Source: an uncultured Microbacterium sp. (GTDB lineage Bacteria; Actinomycetota; Actinomycetes; Actinomycetales; Microbacteriaceae). From it: a stretch of DNA of 64,000 bases. Positions 50,884 to 59,800 of this stretch are shown piece after piece; within the stretch, counting starts at the first letter, position 1; each line of letters begins with the position of its first letter. The notes under the pieces are model-generated. The model did no database searches, was not told where the DNA came from, and saw only the letters and a program-made list of their open reading frames with translations. Both the position numbers and the translations under genes were made by a program. The stretch lies in NCBI RefSeq assembly GCF_900078385.1, contig NZ_FLQR01000002.1, forward strand, positions 1 through 64,000, written 5' to 3'.

Positions 50884-53367
50884 ATGAACTCACGCACTAA
50901 GCTGCACCCTTCCCGCGCGCTCAGCGCAGTCCGAAGACTGACCATGGGGGTCGCAGCTGTCGCTGCAATGATCGTCGTCGGGACAGTCGCCCCAGCCGCC
51001 GCGCTCGCGCCGGCAACCGCGCTCGTCCATGATGATTTCAGCCGCACCGCCTCCGGCTGGGGCGCGGCCCCGACCGGCCAGAAGTACACGCTTGCCAGCG
51101 CGAGCCGTTTCGCCACGGACGGCACCGCGGGCACCGTCACGCTGAGCCCCGGCGCGAATGCCGTCGCCTCGCTCCCCTCGGTCAGCCAGTTGGACGGCAC
51201 GATCGGCGGGACTTTCTCCGTTGACCGGAGCTACACCTCAGGTAACGGCGCAACGATCAGCCTTGCCCAGCGCATGAAGCCCGGCTACCAATACCAAGCA
51301 CGGGCAAGAGTCATGACGCAGGGGAGACTGTCGCTCTGGATCAGCCGGACGGACGGCTCGGCAGCGAAAGAGATGACGATCGCTGACCCCCGCACGGTCG
51401 CGACGGGTATCACCGCTGGCAAGGCATTCCATGTCGAGTTCGCTGTCTCCGGCACAAGTCCGGTGAAGCTACAGGCTCGCGCATGGTTGGTCGGGACTGC
51501 GACGCCCGCTTGGCAGGTCAGCGCGAACGACGGTACTGCAAACCGCATCGCGACGGCCGGCACGCCCGGGGTAGGGACCTACCTCTCCGCGTCGAGCGTG
51601 GCCACAGTTGTGCGCGCCGATAACATCGCGGTCGTCAAGGGAACCACGAGCACCACCGTCACAGGGGGCGTGGCAGTCACCCTGCCGGCCCCCACCACTC
51701 CCGCCCCGGCCCCGGCCCCCGCCCCGGCCCCCGCCCCCACCGCAACGTCAGTCGGTTCGGTGCCTGTCGGGCAGGCGGCCTATGCCGTCCCCAGCGGTGC
51801 CATCTACGTCGCCGCCAAGGGTACGAAGACGGGAACCGGCACCAAGGCCGACCCGTACGGCAGTGTGCAGTACGCAGTGGACAAGTCGGTGAGTGGCAAG
51901 ACGATTGTTCTTCGCGGCGGCACCTACCACGAGTACGTCTACGTCCCCAGCGGTAAGGCGCTCACCATCCAGGCGCACCCTAACGAAGCGGTGTGGTTCG
52001 ACGGCGCATCCCTCGTGAGCGGCTTTACCAAGTCGGGGGCGACGTGGTCGAAGACCGGCTGGAGCTATGATTTCGACTCCCGCGTGTCGTACACGAGGGG
52101 CGAGGATCTGTCGCGCCGCTTCGTCGATCCTTCCTATCCGATGGCCGGGCACCCCGACGGCGTGTGGATCAACGGCGTCGCACAGAAGCAGGTCGCCTCG
52201 GCTGCGCAGGTCCAGGCTGGCACGTTCTACGTCGACAAGGCCGGCGACCGTCTGATCCTGGGCACGGATCCCTCCGGTAAGAAGGTGGAGGCAAGCACTC
52301 TTGCCAAAGCCATTCGCGTCCACGGTAAGGACACCACCCTGCGGGGCTTCGGCGTCAAGCGCTATGCCACCACGCTTGCGGAACTGGGCACCGTCTCGAC
52401 GGAAGTCGATCGAGCCACAGTCGAGAACCTGGTGATCACTGAGAACGCCACCATCGGCCTCTTCGGATGGGCGCAGGGTCACACTTACCGGAACCTCACT
52501 TTGACCAAGAACGGTCTGATGGGCGTGGGCGCTAACAAGGCGAACAACCTCACGCTACGCAGCAGTCTGATCACGGGCAACAACGCCGAGAAGTTCAACT
52601 GGGCGCCGTCCTCGGGTGGTCTCAAGTTCAGCGCCTCCGACGGCGTCAAGATCGTCGATAACGTCTTCCGGAGCAACGGCCCGATGGGCGCCTGGTTCGA
52701 TGTCTCTATGTACGACATCACGATCACGGGCAACACCTTCGAAGGGCACTCCCGCACGGGATTGCTCGTGGAACTCTCACAGAAGGCGATTATCGCTGAC
52801 AACTACTCCGTCAAGAACGGGCGAGGCATCGCGATCTTCAACACCGGCGACGTCGACGTGTGGAACAACACGCTCGCCGCGAACGACCGAGCGCTCGAGT
52901 TCATGCAAGACGAGCGTCGTCAAGAGGTTTCCACACTGGCGGCGAAGATCCCGTGGGTTGTCTCCGACATCAGCGTGAGCAACAACGTGATCGCATATGG
53001 CTCAGGTAGCTGCCCGATTCTGTCGCAGGATCTGTCGCTCAAGAAGTACGGCAACGAGTTCGGCATCAGGATGGACGGCAACCTTTACTGGCGCACGAGC
53101 GCAACCGCACCCGCAAACTTCTCTTGTTGGGCAAACGGAAGCGCAGGGACCCGCAGCTTCAAGACGCTCGAGGACTTCCGCGCCCACACCGGAGGAGACA
53201 AGGCCTCAAAGCTGCTGCAAGGCACCTCGATAGTCGCCTCCAACTTCGCTCTGACGCCGGAGGCCAAGACGTCGACGACAACGGTCGCGCGAACCCTGCT
53301 ATCTCCCGTCGCAGCGGCCATCGGCGTGGGAACAAGCCCGAGACTGGGAGCGATCAGCTCGTACTGA
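50884..53367 (+). CDS. Secreted right-handed beta-helix protein with N-terminal adhesion-like module
   Basis: The 827-residue exported protein has a signal peptide (1-41, ending PAAALA). A beta-sandwich module follows (about 48-255, with DDFSRTASGWG and KLQARAWLVG), then a PAPAPAP linker (about 262-290) and a parallel beta-helix domain (about 300-720). The beta-helix has AYAVPSGAIYVAAKGTK, GTKADPYGSVQYAVD and many N-rich turns such as NLVITENATIG and ITGNTFEGHSRTG. Such folds include polysaccharide lyases, epimerases and tailspikes. Its place in the locus suggests it trims or remodels the polymer; no catalytic residues can be named. The N-module recurs twice in the PKD protein at 56.9-61.7 kb. 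No strong ribosome site is seen. Confidence 0.85.
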   Translation: MNSRTKLHPSRALSAVRRLTMGVAAVAAMIVVGTVAPAAALAPATALVHDDFSRTASGWGAAPTGQKYTLASASRFATDGTAGTVTLSPGANAVASLPSVSQLDGTIGGTFSVDRSYTSGNGATISLAQRMKPGYQYQARARVMTQGRLSLWISRTDGSAAKEMTIADPRTVATGITAGKAFHVEFAVSGTSPVKLQARAWLVGTATPAWQVSANDGTANRIATAGTPGVGTYLSASSVATVVRADNIAVVKGTTSTTVTGGVAVTLPAPTTPAPAPAPAPAPAPTATSVGSVPVGQAAYAVPSGAIYVAAKGTKTGTGTKADPYGSVQYAVDKSVSGKTIVLRGGTYHEYVYVPSGKALTIQAHPNEAVWFDGASLVSGFTKSGATWSKTGWSYDFDSRVSYTRGEDLSRRFVDPSYPMAGHPDGVWINGVAQKQVASAAQVQAGTFYVDKAGDRLILGTDPSGKKVEASTLAKAIRVHGKDTTLRGFGVKRYATTLAELGTVSTEVDRATVENLVITENATIGLFGWAQGHTYRNLTLTKNGLMGVGANKANNLTLRSSLITGNNAEKFNWAPSSGGLKFSASDGVKIVDNVFRSNGPMGAWFDVSMYDITITGNTFEGHSRTGLLVELSQKAIIADNYSVKNGRGIAIFNTGDVDVWNNTLAANDRALEFMQDERRQEVSTLAAKIPWVVSDISVSNNVIAYGSGSCPILSQDLSLKKYGNEFGIRMDGNLYWRTSATAPANFSCWANGSAGTRSFKTLEDFRAHTGGDKASKLLQGTSIVASNFALTPEAKTSTTTVARTLLSPVAAAIGVGTSPRLGAISSY

Positions 53368-53380
53368 TCCCGGCAAGGTG

Positions 53381-53407
53381 GGCGCAGTCTCATTGGTAGA
53401 CTGCGCC
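53381..53407 (+). terminator. Terminator after the beta-helix gene
   Basis: GGCGCAGTCT and AGACTGCGCC form a perfect 10-bp stem with a seven-base loop, 14 bases after the stop codon. There is no long T-run, as is usual in high-GC actinobacteria. Confidence 0.7.
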
Positions 53408-53465
53408 TACCTGTGTCGAGGGGTACGGCCTCTCCCGACCGGCGGCGGCAGGAAAGGGGAGCGCT

Positions 53466-54731
53466 ATGAGCCTGATGGTGCGCACCCGGTCTGCACCGGC
53501 GATGACCGCCAGCGGAGTCGTGGCCCTCGCCGGGACGACTATTCTCGGATTCGACTACGACCTCGCGTTCGGGCTCACCGCGGGAGCAATTGTCGTCCTT
53601 GCCCTGGTTCCGGTCTGGGTCAGGATCGCCGCGGCGAGCCGAACTTGGGCACTGGTCGCCATCGTCGCAGCGGCCGCGGCGGCCTCCGGAGCACTGCTGA
53701 CGGCTATTCATGCCATCACGCACACGACCATCAGCGCCGCGACCTTCGAACGCTCCGCGCTACTAGTGAACCTTGTCGCGGGGATCGGCTTCCTGCTCTG
53801 GTCCCACCGAGTCGTGGGTGTCGCCGCCACTTGCGTGGCGTTCGGCGTCGGCGCCGTGCTCAGCATCCCGCTGTCGCTGGGCGAGCCGACCACGTGGCGA
53901 TTCACATTCTCCATTCCGTTGACACTCCTCGTCCTCGCCCTTGTGTCGTCGCAGCGACGCGTATGGCTTTCGATCGGCGCGCTGGTCGCGCTCGCGGGCA
54001 TCGGGCTCATGAACGACTCGCGGTCCAATTCGTCCTTCCTCCTGCTGGCGGCCACCATCCTGCTGTGGCAGAAGGTCGTGAGCAGCACCGGACGCCATCG
54101 TCGTGGGACCAGCCTCATCATCGCGGTCGTCGGCATCGGCATGGCGACCTTCTTCGTGCTGCAGTCGGCGATCGTCGAAGGCGCCTTCGGCGAGGCGACA
54201 CGGGCCCGGACCGCGGCTCAGCTCGAAGCCACGGGCGGTAACCTCCTCCTCGGTGCACGACCCGAAGCGGCGGCTGCGGCGGCACTTGTCGCGAGGCATC
54301 CGTTGGGGCTCGGCTCGGGCATCAAGGCCGACTACGACGACATCGCCGCCGCGAAGCAGGCCATGATGAGCATCGGCTACAACCCCGACAACGGCTATGT
54401 CCAGCGCTTCATGTTCGGCGCGGCCGTCGAGGTGCATTCGGTGCTGGGCGACCTGTGGATCTGGTTCGGCCTCTTCGGCGCGGCGCTGGCAGTCATTCTC
54501 CTGGTCGTGATGGTGAGGGGCTCTCTCTCGGCCTACGAGAACGGGGCGATCACCGCACTGTTCGCTTGGGTGACGCTGCGGGGGCTGTGGGACCTCGTGT
54601 TCAGTCCCTACGGGTCGGCTCTCACGATCATGATGCTGACGCTGTCGCTGGCAATCGCCCACGCGACGTACGGGTATCGCGAGATGCTCCCCTCATTGAC
54701 CCGCCTCACTCCCGGAATTCCGCGCGCATGA
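53466..54731 (+). CDS. O-antigen polymerase/ligase-like membrane protein (Wzy type)
   Basis: The 421-residue protein has about ten to eleven membrane segments and a large extracellular loop (about 225-315) rich in charged residues. The loop contains RTAAQLEATGGNLLLGARPEAAAA and HPLGLGSGIKADYDD, the usual topology of Wzy/WaaL proteins. It would polymerise lipid-linked repeat units outside the membrane. AGGAAAGGGGAG precedes the ATG. It is followed directly by an acyltransferase with ATGA overlap. Sequence motifs in this family are weak, so the call rests on topology and context. Confidence 0.78.
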   Translation: MSLMVRTRSAPAMTASGVVALAGTTILGFDYDLAFGLTAGAIVVLALVPVWVRIAAASRTWALVAIVAAAAAASGALLTAIHAITHTTISAATFERSALLVNLVAGIGFLLWSHRVVGVAATCVAFGVGAVLSIPLSLGEPTTWRFTFSIPLTLLVLALVSSQRRVWLSIGALVALAGIGLMNDSRSNSSFLLLAATILLWQKVVSSTGRHRRGTSLIIAVVGIGMATFFVLQSAIVEGAFGEATRARTAAQLEATGGNLLLGARPEAAAAAALVARHPLGLGSGIKADYDDIAAAKQAMMSIGYNPDNGYVQRFMFGAAVEVHSVLGDLWIWFGLFGAALAVILLVVMVRGSLSAYENGAITALFAWVTLRGLWDLVFSPYGSALTIMMLTLSLAIAHATYGYREMLPSLTRLTPGIPRA

Positions 54732-55771
54732 CGACGGCACGCAACCGATTGGGCTGGGTCGACGCGGGCCGCGGCCTTGCGATTGCACTCGTCGTGTTCT
54801 TTCACACCGCGCAGTGGCTCCGCGAAGCCGGACTCGAGGTCACCGGATGGGTCCTCGTGAACGAGACGATCGCGACCCTTCGGCTACCCGTCTTCTTCCT
54901 GCTCGCGGGTCTGTTCGCTCAGAAGTGGATGACAGCGCCGTGGCGCTCCCTCTGGGGCGTGAAACTCTCGCTGTTCGCATGGGTTTACCTCCTATGGAGC
55001 GTCATCGCGACGTTCACCTTCATGCTGGGACTGAACCTCCAGGGCGCGAAAGGCAACTACCTAGCACAGCTCGCTCAGATTCCGTTCCTGCCCTTCGCCC
55101 CCCGCTTCGAGTTGTGGTTCATCTGGGCGCTCGCCTTCTTCTTCGTCATCGCACGACTGCTCTTCGCACTGCCCGTGTCAGTTCAGCTGGCAGGCACGGC
55201 GGTGCTGTCCTTCGTGTCCCTCTCGTGGTCCGCTGAATGGTTCCCGGAAGCGAACACAGGGTGGGCGGGTTTGGCGAAATACTTCTTCTTCTTCCTGGTG
55301 GGCCTGCATCTGCGCTCCACGATCCTCCGCGCATCGGAACGGCTGCCAGCGGTGGTGTTGACCGCGGGATTCGTTCTCTGGCTCGCAATGGCGGTGCTCG
55401 GCACTGCATTCGGATGGGGTAGAACGGTACCGGGCTACTACTTCGCGACGAGTGTGGTCGGCTTGATCGCAGGGCTCGGTGTCGCGAAGGTGATTTCGCA
55501 TTGGCGCGGGTTACGTCGCCTCGGAGCGCAAACGCTCCCCGTCTACGTCACCCACACCTCGATCATTCTCCTCATCGGATGGCTGCTCGCACTTCTCCCG
55601 AACGACTTGCTCGCGGGATCCTCGTGGGGCTGGCTGCTTGTCCCGACGGTCGCAGCCACGGCGATCGCCGCTTCCCTCACCATCGCCCACGCCGTCGCGG
55701 ACCGAGGAGCATTGCGCTACCTCTACGTTGCACCCGCGTGGTTCAGCGGGTCGCCGGCTCGGGTGCCCTGA
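54728..55771 (+). CDS. Acyltransferase family 3 membrane protein
   Basis: The 347-residue protein opens RLGWVDAGRGLAIALVVFFHTAQW, the acyltransferase_3 start with the conserved D-x2-RG-x9-H. It has about ten membrane segments. It likely adds acetyl or other acyl groups to sugars of the exopolysaccharide. It starts inside the end of the polymerase gene, so the two are coupled. Its last 29 bases overlap the convergent glycosyltransferase gene. Confidence 0.88.
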   Translation: MTTARNRLGWVDAGRGLAIALVVFFHTAQWLREAGLEVTGWVLVNETIATLRLPVFFLLAGLFAQKWMTAPWRSLWGVKLSLFAWVYLLWSVIATFTFMLGLNLQGAKGNYLAQLAQIPFLPFAPRFELWFIWALAFFFVIARLLFALPVSVQLAGTAVLSFVSLSWSAEWFPEANTGWAGLAKYFFFFLVGLHLRSTILRASERLPAVVLTAGFVLWLAMAVLGTAFGWGRTVPGYYFATSVVGLIAGLGVAKVISHWRGLRRLGAQTLPVYVTHTSIILLIGWLLALLPNDLLAGSSWGWLLVPTVAATAIAASLTIAHAVADRGALRYLYVAPAWFSGSPARVP

Positions 55772-56852
55772 GCATCCACCGCTCAGCTTCCACGCGACCG
55801 TCGACGGCCGGTAGCTCGGCAACGACATCCGCAGGCGAGCGTGGATCGGCAAGCGCACGAAGCAGAGCACCCGCGAGAGCATCGACATCGTCCGGGGGCG
55901 AAATCACGTAATGGCCGTTCGCCGACAGCCACCCCGCAAGCCCTGTCTCGGACGTCGTCACGATGATGCAGCCACGGCCCAGCCCCTCGACGATCGGAAG
56001 CCCGACCTGCTCCCGCCAGCGCGGACGCGGCTGCGACGGCAGCACGAGGACCTTGGTGCCGGCGAGTTCGGCGAAGAGAGTGTCTCGATCAGGGTCGATC
56101 ACCGCGCGGACGGATGTCAGGGATTCCGCCAGGCCCTCTGCCTCGCGCACTCCACCACCCTTGCCCATCAGCACCAGCTTCGCGTCAGATCTGTCAGCCG
56201 CGACCAATGGCCACGCCTGACGCACGTGGTCGAACCCCTTGCGGTGGGAGAAATCTCCGAGGAACGTGACAACGGCATCGCGCGGGCCACCGACGGCCTC
56301 TGCGGCCGGGAGCGCCGCGACCGTCCGCTCCTCCGGTCGCCTATGTGAGCGGCGTGCGGCGGGAAACCGACTGTTGTAGAGGATGGCGCACTGGTCGGTA
56401 CCGTAGGCGATACGGTCGAGCTGCCTCCATACGAGGGGCAGGAGGCCCAGCTGGGCGCGCAACTTCAGCCGGGCGTACAACGGGAGGGATTCGTGGCCCT
56501 GCCAGGGGTCCTTGTTCTCGATCGCGTAGGCCACGACTCGCGTGCGAGGCCCCCCGATCAGCCGCCTGAGTCGAGTTCCGAACACCGCAGCGAGCGTGCG
56601 AGGGGCAGCGCGCGCAACAAGCGGCTCTGCCGTCTCCAGAACATCGACGTCGTTCCGGAGGGTGTACCAGAAAGCACCCCACACGCCCGCACGCCGCGCG
56701 GCCACGGCCCTGGCGAGCACCTCGTCGAAATCGTAGCGACGCGACGCGAAGAGAATCGTGGTGTGCGCGCCGCTGCGAAGGGCGCGTTCGAAGTGAGCAG
56801 TCCGCGCGACGTCGTACATCTGGACGTGACGCAACAGCGGCTCGGCTGTCAT
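55743..56852 (-). CDS. Glycosyltransferase, GT4-like
   Basis: The 369-residue protein has a poorly conserved N-terminal half (FASRRYDFDEVLARAVA, VVAYAIENKDPWQGHESLP) and a GT4-like C-terminal half. The latter has VVTFLGDFSHRKGFDHVRQAWPLV, LVLMGKGGG and PRWREQVGLPIVEGLGRGCIIVTT, the expected donor-binding region with E-G-x-G. It is transcribed against the Wzy-acyltransferase pair and convergent with it. The ATG start has no strong ribosome site. Substrate unknown. Confidence 0.83.
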   Translation of the reverse strand: MTAEPLLRHVQMYDVARTAHFERALRSGAHTTILFASRRYDFDEVLARAVAARRAGVWGAFWYTLRNDVDVLETAEPLVARAAPRTLAAVFGTRLRRLIGGPRTRVVAYAIENKDPWQGHESLPLYARLKLRAQLGLLPLVWRQLDRIAYGTDQCAILYNSRFPAARRSHRRPEERTVAALPAAEAVGGPRDAVVTFLGDFSHRKGFDHVRQAWPLVAADRSDAKLVLMGKGGGVREAEGLAESLTSVRAVIDPDRDTLFAELAGTKVLVLPSQPRPRWREQVGLPIVEGLGRGCIIVTTSETGLAGWLSANGHYVISPPDDVDALAGALLRALADPRSPADVVAELPAVDGRVEAERWMLRAPEPATR

Positions 56853-56895
56853 CGCTCGAACGTCTGAGCTGTGGCTCGGCGACCTGCCGGCGGAC

Positions 56896-59800
56896 TCAGG
56901 GGGCCACCGACGGATCTGTCACGCGGATGGAGTCGAACGACGCCACTCCGACTCCGGTCGCGAGGTTCGGCCCGAAGCTGAAGACGGAGGCCGCACCTGC
57001 GGACTGAAGCCCGGCGAATGTGTTGGTACCCGAGCGCTGCCAGTCGGGCTCGACCTCCGACTGCTTCCATATCTTCCCCTTCACGCTCGTCGGTCCAGAC
57101 CCGGTCACCTCTACGGACAGGACATACTTGTCCCCAGCGGTGAGGGTGAGGCCCGGCAACAGGAGCGACGAGCCGACCGCTCCGCTGGTCTGCAGCAGGA
57201 ACAGTCGGACCGCGCCCCCCGCTTCCACCTTGATCCGTGCGGCATAGAAGTCGGCACCGACCTTGCGGCCGATCACCCCGACATACTGTCCCTCGACGAT
57301 CCTGTCTAGGCTGAACACCGCCTCGACACGTGTGCTCGTCGATGAGATCTCGTTGAGATCCGCGTACGCGGTGACAGCCTGCCCGGCCGGAAGTGTGATC
57401 TTGCCCGCACCTCCGCTCACACTGAACCGGTTGGTCCCGCCACGCAGCGTCCACGCGCCGCCGACTGTCGCGGTTCCCCAACTGTTGGACGCGGTGCGCT
57501 CGAACTCATCTTCAGCGAGTACACCGGCCCCCGGCTCCACTGGGTCCGACACCGTCACCGACCGAGTGGCTGTGCCTGTGGCGCCGTCATTGTCGGTCAC
57601 GGTCAGCGTCACGGTATAGGTGCCCCCGGTCGCGTAAGTCTTGGTGACCGATGGTTGATTGCCCGAGGTTCCGTCGCCGAAGTTCCACGCGTATGACGTG
57701 ATCGTGCCGTCGGTGTCGCTTCCGGAGCCGCTGAGGTCGACCGACAACCCGTTGACGGTCGGAACGGCGATCGCGGCGGTCGGCTGTTGATTCTCCGGGT
57801 CGACCGGCGGGAGTGCAGCCGGATCGACAGCCTTGACGCTGTCGAACGAGACCACTGCCGGGGTCGGCGTGTTCGGCGTGTAAGCGAGGAGCGAAACAGC
57901 CCCCGCGCTTTGGAGTCCAGCAAAGGTGTTGGTGCCCGTACGCTGCCAGTCCGGCTCGGTCGTGCCTTGCTTCCAGATCTTCCCCTTGACGCTGGTGGGC
58001 CCGGTACCGGTCACCTCGACCGACAGGACGTACTTGTCGCCGGCGGTCAGCGTCAGGCCAGGCACAACGAACGACGACCCGATGGCACCGTTCGTCTGGA
58101 GAAGGAAGAGGCGCACGGTCCCACCCGCCTCAGACTTGATGCGCACGGCGTAGAAGTCCGACCCGACCCTGCGGCCGATCACGCCGACATACTGGCCTTC
58201 CACGATCTTGTCGAGACTGAACACCGCATCTACCCGGGCTGCGGTGGCCGACACCGAATTGAGGTCGGCGTAGGTCGTGAGCGCGCGTGAGGTCGGCTGA
58301 CTGATCTTGCCCGCGCCGCTGCCCACACTGAACAGCGTCGTGCCGCCACGCACCGTCCACGCCCCGCCAAGGTCCGCAGAACCCCAACCGTTCGATGTCG
58401 TCCGATCGAACGAATCGCTGGCGAGCGCGCCCGTGGTGGGCTCGATGACCGAGACCTGGCGGGTTGCCGCGCCCGTTGCGCCCGCGTTGTCGGTCACCGT
58501 CAGCGTGATCGTGAACACGCCCCCTTCGGGGTAGGTGTGGGCGGCAGCCGCTCCGAGCACCGCTGCGGACCCGTCACCGAAGTTCCACGAGTAGGAGGCG
58601 ATCGTGCCGTCCGAGTCGACTCCCGAACCGACGACATCGACGTCCAGACCACTGATGGTCGGGTTGGCGATCGAGGCGGTCGGCGGGACGTTCGCGGGTG
58701 CGGTGACCGTGACCTGACGCGTGTCCGTTCCCGTCGCACCCTTGTTGTCTGTGACCGTCAGGGTGATCGTGTAGTCACCGCCGTCAGTGTAGGTGTGGGA
58801 TGCCGTTGCTCCCGGCTTCGCGGCCGAGCCGTCGCCGAAGTCCCACGAGTACGAAGCGATCGTGCCGTCCGAGTCAGTGGCTGAGCCCGAGACGTTGACG
58901 GCGAGGCCGTTGATCGTCGGGGTTGCGATGACCGCTGTCGGCGCGGCGTTGTTCGTCACCGTCACGTCGCGTGTCGTGCTGTCGGTCGCCCCGTCATCGT
59001 CGGTAACGGTGAGAGTGATCGTGTACATGCCGGGCGACGCGTAGGTGTGCGATGCGTTCGCGCCCGAGACCTCGGCGGAGCCGTCACCGAAGTTCCACAT
59101 CGTGGACGCGATGGTGCCGTCATCGTCAGTCGACTGAGACGACACGGTCACAGTGCGCTCGTCTACATCCGGGACACCGAACGTGGCGACGGGCGGGGTG
59201 TTTGGCAGCGCGCCCGTCTTGCCCGCGGTGTAGTGCGCGGACACGCGTTCGGCCGGAAGCGCCTCCCCATAGATCGCGACCTCGTCGAGAGATCCCTCGA
59301 ACTGAGTCGACGATCCGCCACTCCAACCACCGAGGTTATCGTTCGCTATGCGCCAGTACCCGCTGTAGCCCTGCCCGTTCGTGGTGTCTGAGCGGGTTGC
59401 ACGCAGGACGCCGTCTACGTAGAGCTGCATTCCCTCGCTCCCGAGCGTCGCCACGGCGTGGTGCCACTGTCCATCACGGAAGCTGGTCGGTGTCGTGATC
59501 TCGCGCACGGTATTCGGGTAAACCCCAAAGATCAGCTGCCCGGCATTGTTCATGAACAAGTGCCGATCGTACGAGCTCGAGGATCCCGTGCGCGCGTTGC
59601 CGAATCCGACGAGCTTGCCGCCACTGGTCGTCGTCGTCTTGAACCACGTCTCAATGGAGAACTCGTTGCGACCCGACTCGCTGTTACTCGAGCCGCCGCT
59701 GCCATTGTTTTGGGAGCTAAGGAAGCTGTCGTTGAACTGGATCGAGCGGTCCGCGTCCGCCGTGAGCGCGCCCACCTGGTTGCGGTTCATCCGCCCGCTG

